Part shown: positions 22,841 through 25,953 of the stretch, piece after piece
How positions within the stretch are numbered: position 1 is the stretch's first letter
How the letters are laid out: each line of letters opens with the position of its first letter
From: Deltaproteobacteria bacterium
GTDB taxonomy: Bacteria > Bdellovibrionota_C > UBA2361 > J135
DNA: 25,953 nucleotides
Direction of reading: 5' to 3'
Assembly (NCBI GenBank): GCA_020635175.1
Contig: JACKAH010000023.1
Location: forward strand, 1 to 25,953
Translations under genes and position numbers: made by a program
The notes under the pieces: model-generated
What the model was told of the DNA's origin: nothing
Databases searched by the model: none
What the model saw: the letters and a program-made list of their open reading frames with translations, nothing else

Positions 22841-22879
22841 AAAATAGAGTAGCATAATTATGTGTCAATAACACATAAT
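22841..22879 (-). promoter_or_regulatory. Promoter overlapping a perfect palindromic operator
   Basis: On the minus strand TTGACA (22868-22863), 16 bases, then TATTTT (22846-22841) form a good sigma70 promoter for the secreted-protein pair. The -35 box lies inside a perfect 9-bp inverted repeat, ATTATGTGT-N5-ACACATAAT (22857-22879), a likely repressor site. Confidence 0.62.
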
Positions 22880-22911
22880 CTTGAAATTACTACAAATTAT
22901 CTCCTTACTCG

Positions 22912-25611
22912 CTATTTCTTCTGAATAACGTTTACCAAACGTGGGACTGACGTGCCGCGATGAAATACAGTGATAAATCTATCATCAGTAGACACGTCAT
23001 ACTGCGTAAGCTTCATCTGCTCAACGATTGCTGTTTTAAGTTCATCTTCCCCAATTTCTGGTGCCACATCGACTGTAGCGCGTTTTTTGCCGTTTACCTG
23101 TATAGCTACGGTTACTGATTGATCCTGGACTAAGGCCTCATCAAACTCAGGCCACGTAGCCTGAGTCACAGACGTGCTATTACCTAAACGACTCCATAGT
23201 TCTTCAGCTAGATGAGGAGCATAAGGTGCAAGAACTCTAACAAATGAACTTAACGTATCCTTAGTTACCGACTCATTGCCAGCAGCATTTAAGAACTCCA
23301 TCATCGAGGCTAGTGGCGTATTGAGCTGAACTTGCTCTAACTCTTCCGTCACTTTCTTTATAGCCTTGTGTAGTTCACGTCTAACTGATTCTGGTTCATC
23401 GGATTCGTTGACCACAGCTCGGTGTCCCGACTCAGTATCATCTATAACGAATTTCCAAGCTTTCTTGAGGAATCTATTTACACCTACAATTGCCTGTGAG
23501 TCCCACATCCGAGTACCTTCGAGTGGTCCCATAAACATCATATGTAGTCTCAATGTATCTGCTCCATAGGTCTTAACAATGTCATCTGGGTTTACAACAT
23601 TCTTAAGAGACTTCGACATTTTAGCAGATATTTTTTCTAGTTCCTCACCTGTCTCCTTATGAGTTGCCTTTCCATCTGGGGTTTCATTAACCAAATCCAC
23701 AGCAACCAAGGCACCACGCTTGTTTCTGTAAGCATGCGCTAAGATCATTCCTTGATTAATCAACCTTTGAAATGGCTCAAGTGTAGTTACGTGACCAAGA
23801 TCATATAAGACCTTGTGCCAGAATCTAGAATACAAAAGATGCAAAACTGCGTGTTCAGCTCCACCGACATAGAGGTCAACCGGCATCCATTTACTTTCGG
23901 CTTCTTTATTCCATCCAACTGTATCATTTTCAGGATCAAGATATCTTAAGTAGTACCAACAAGAACCAGCCCAGTTCGGCATGGTATTAGTTTCTCTCCT
24001 GCCCTTTTGGCCAGTTTTTGGATCAGTTACCCAAAGCCAATCTTCAGCTTTAGCTAGAGGAGATTCTCCTGACTCTGAAGGCTTAAAGTCATCAAGCGGA
24101 GGTAAGACTAATGGGAGTTCGTCAACACTAAGTGCAGTAATTCTTCCATCTTCCCAGTGTACTATTGGTATCGGCTCACCCCAGTAGCGTTGGCGAGAAA
24201 ACAACCAATCTCTAAGTTTGTAATTAATTACTGTCTTTCCATCGCCGTTACGTTCAAGCCAATCATTAATTGCTTTCTTAGCTTCTTCATTAGGTTTTCC
24301 TTCTAAGCCAAGTTCATTAAAGATTGCAAACTCCTGAGGGAGCATAAAACCAGGCTCTGTATAGGCTATCTCACCTTCACAAGTTGCTCGGATTACATCT
24401 GGGTCAACATCGTCATTAGGACTAATGACTGGTCTAATCTCAATTTGATAAGTACGTGCAAATTCGAAGTCACGCTCATCATGCGCTGGAACACCCATGA
24501 CGGCACCGGTACCGTAGCTCATCAAAACATAATCACCGATGTAAATCGGAACTAATTCATCATTAATCGGATTAACAACATATGCTCCAGTAAATTCACC
24601 AGTCTTTTTTCTGTTTTCGATTGTGCGATCAAGCTCGCTCATCTTTAAAGCATTTTGACAATAAGCATCAATCTTTGGCTTACATTCTTTTGTTGTGATT
24701 TTGCCCACTAGCGGGTGCTCAGGCGATAGGACAAAGAAGGTCACTCCAAAAAGAGTATCTGGACGAGTTGTGAAAGCTGTTAATACTTCATCATGCTTAT
24801 GAACTTTAAAATCTATCTCTGTTCCAAACCTCTTACCAATCCAGTTTCGCTGTTGTTCTTTAATATTTTCTGGCCAATCGAGTGACTCGAGCTCAGTTAA
24901 CAAACGTTCAGCATATTTAGTAATTCGGAGCATCCATTGCTTCATCGGTTTTTTGAAAACTGGATGTCCTCCACGTTCAGATAGTCCATTGATCACCTCT
25001 TCGTTTGCAAGGACACTGCCCAACCCAGGGCACCAGTTCACCATACTTTCTGTATAGTAAGCCAAGCGGAACTCAGCACGGTAATCTTCGAGAGCTTTTT
25101 CGCCTTTTGCTTGTACATCATCAGGAATTGTTAATTCCTCGATTGGTCTAGCTTTCTGTTGTTCTTCATCAAACCAGGCATTGTACAATTGAAGAAAAAT
25201 CCACTGAGTCCATTTGTAATATTTAGGATCGCAAGTAACGACTTCTCTATCCCAATCAAAGCAATATCCAAGAGACTTAAGCTGCTTTCTAAAGACCTCA
25301 CAGTTTCTCTCAGCAATTACTGCTGGGTGTTCGCCAACTTTTACCGCGTGCTGCTCTGTTGGTAGTCCAAAAGCATCAAAGCCCATGGGATGTAGCACTG
25401 AGAAGCCTTGCATTCTTTTATATCTACAGTAGATATCTGTAGCTGTGTATCCGAGAGGGTGTCCGATATGCAGACCGTCACCTGATGGGTATGGAAACAT
25501 GTCCATGCAGAAGAGTTTCTTCTCTCCTGGAACATCAACCTTATAAGTCTTGTTCTCTTCCCAGAAGTTTTGCCACTTCTTTTCTATCTCTGAATGATTA
25601 TATTCAGTCAC
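22912..25611 (-). CDS. leuS: Leucyl-tRNA synthetase
   Basis: The 899-residue class Ia synthetase charges tRNA-Leu. It shows HIGH (48-51, in GLHIGHPLGYTATD) and KMSKS (664-668), and a CP1 editing domain with TTRPDTLFG (281-289) and GTGAVMGVPAHDERD (367-381) including the editing Asp378. The tRNA-binding and C-terminal domains are complete. An insert around 150-180 and the sequence context resemble the longer bacterial LeuRS forms of Bacteroidetes/Planctomycetes-like lineages rather than E. coli LeuRS; this is an impression. The start is GTG at 25611 with GAGAGG about 5 bases upstream. It is alone on its strand, followed 30 bases later by the palindromic promoter of the secreted pair. Confidence 0.97.
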   Translation of the reverse strand: MTEYNHSEIEKKWQNFWEENKTYKVDVPGEKKLFCMDMFPYPSGDGLHIGHPLGYTATDIYCRYKRMQGFSVLHPMGFDAFGLPTEQHAVKVGEHPAVIAERNCEVFRKQLKSLGYCFDWDREVVTCDPKYYKWTQWIFLQLYNAWFDEEQQKARPIEELTIPDDVQAKGEKALEDYRAEFRLAYYTESMVNWCPGLGSVLANEEVINGLSERGGHPVFKKPMKQWMLRITKYAERLLTELESLDWPENIKEQQRNWIGKRFGTEIDFKVHKHDEVLTAFTTRPDTLFGVTFFVLSPEHPLVGKITTKECKPKIDAYCQNALKMSELDRTIENRKKTGEFTGAYVVNPINDELVPIYIGDYVLMSYGTGAVMGVPAHDERDFEFARTYQIEIRPVISPNDDVDPDVIRATCEGEIAYTEPGFMLPQEFAIFNELGLEGKPNEEAKKAINDWLERNGDGKTVINYKLRDWLFSRQRYWGEPIPIVHWEDGRITALSVDELPLVLPPLDDFKPSESGESPLAKAEDWLWVTDPKTGQKGRRETNTMPNWAGSCWYYLRYLDPENDTVGWNKEAESKWMPVDLYVGGAEHAVLHLLYSRFWHKVLYDLGHVTTLEPFQRLINQGMILAHAYRNKRGALVAVDLVNETPDGKATHKETGEELEKISAKMSKSLKNVVNPDDIVKTYGADTLRLHMMFMGPLEGTRMWDSQAIVGVNRFLKKAWKFVIDDTESGHRAVVNESDEPESVRRELHKAIKKVTEELEQVQLNTPLASMMEFLNAAGNESVTKDTLSSFVRVLAPYAPHLAEELWSRLGNSTSVTQATWPEFDEALVQDQSVTVAIQVNGKKRATVDVAPEIGEDELKTAIVEQMKLTQYDVSTDDRFITVFHRGTSVPRLVNVIQKK

Positions 25612-25633
25612 TTAAACCTCTCTTTAGATAAAT

Positions 25634-25667
25634 CCCCTTAATTGAAAGGGGGCCTATTTCACTAGGC
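25634..25667 (-). other. Tandem hairpins in the leuS leader
   Basis: Two adjacent stems, CCCCTT/AAGGGG (25634-25639 with 25646-25651) and GCCTA/TAGGC (25652-25656 with 25663-25667), lie 20-60 bases before the leuS GTG. They could be an attenuator or simply leader structure; no T-box sequence or Leu-codon run was found. Confidence 0.4.
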
Positions 25668-25669
25668 AT

Positions 25670-25953
25670 GTACGTAGTAGACATTTTTACCGAATTTCTG
25701 TAAGAAAGCCAAGAGGATAGCCGTTGCAAGCCAAAAAATCCCCTACTTTTGAACGTGAGGATTGCTTCATCACAGGGAGAGGAAAAAATTTTTGATACTA
25801 TATTTCAGGTAGTTTATTGGATCCCTTGCCATAACCCTGCAGATAGAGTAGAAATTTGGCCTGTTTTACTTCAGAGAATGTGGAGTCATAGTTCAGTATT
25901 GAAATGATTCTGCTAGGTTTTTCGACTTTGGATTAGACTTCTCGAAATGCAGA
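25670..25953. other. Apparently non-coding right end
   Basis: No open frame of convincing length occurs on either strand. The longest readings are about 20 codons and lack ribosome sites. The leuS promoter probably lies here but no clear -35/-10 pair was chosen. A minus-strand frame enters from the right edge and stops after about 19 codons, which may or may not be the end of a gene. Confidence 0.5.

Noticed and set aside
22857..22879. Palindrome as the intrinsic terminator of leuS
   Set aside because: No T-run follows the stem on the leuS strand and a good promoter lies in it; it is better read as an operator.
25604..25669. A 21-codon frame before leuS as an attenuator leader peptide
   Set aside because: It has only three scattered Leu codons, no convincing ribosome site and runs into the leuS start, so it is not a typical leu leader.
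25612..25720. T-box riboswitch before leuS
   Set aside because: Two hairpins are present but no T-box consensus sequence or specifier-loop structure was recognised.

Overview
The window is an AT-rich, gene-dense stretch of a bacterial chromosome. Signal peptides, one lipoprotein lipobox and a probable outer-membrane beta-barrel point to a diderm (Gram-negative type) bacterium. The gene content is mostly housekeeping and I cannot name the phylum from sequence alone. No insertion sequence, CRISPR array, phage module or rRNA gene was seen.

Left part (1-5340): the C-terminal part of a SNF2-family helicase (+) converges on citrate synthase gltA (-). These are followed by a divergent stand-alone GroES-like protein, a tyrosine recombinase, and a small secreted Cys-containing protein (-).

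Middle part (5340-12180): a translationally coupled pair, an ATP-grasp-like protein and an RBBP9/YdeN-like hydrolase (-); an orphan periplasmic binding protein (+); then a tight minus-strand operon reading mntR - lysA - udk - upp - secreted nuclease. It contains lysine/DAP synthesis, uridine and uracil salvage and a nuclease lipoprotein, headed by a manganese-type DtxR/MntR regulator. lysA very probably starts at a TTG, not at the longer ATG.

Metal locus (12180-17641): divergent from mntR lies a five-gene operon made of a beta-barrel protein, a TroA-like binding protein, a TroB ATPase and two TroC/TroD permeases. Both permeases carry DtxR-repressor-like C-terminal domains, as in chlamydial YtgCR. 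Two copies of an inverted repeat (ATGTAG-N6-CTACAT) lie 32 bp apart between mntR and this operon and are good operator candidates.

tRNA locus (18328-18790): tRNA-Ile(GAT) and tRNA-Ala(TGC), the classical rRNA-spacer pair, are here without rRNA genes, behind a good sigma70-type promoter. In front of each tRNA lies an 80-90 nt unit holding a second copy of that tRNA's 5' half, two hairpins, and an inverted (antisense) copy of the same tRNA's D-arm region. The units share an architecture but not a sequence, and each matches its own tRNA. This is the most unusual element in the window.

Right part (18955-25953): an HNH endonuclease, a CCA-adding/poly(A)-type nucleotidyltransferase, a membrane-anchored unknown and an HD-domain protein (+). 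They converge on two paralogous small secreted six-cysteine proteins (-) driven by a promoter embedded in a perfect palindrome. leucyl-tRNA synthetase (-) follows, and the last 280 bases appear non-coding.
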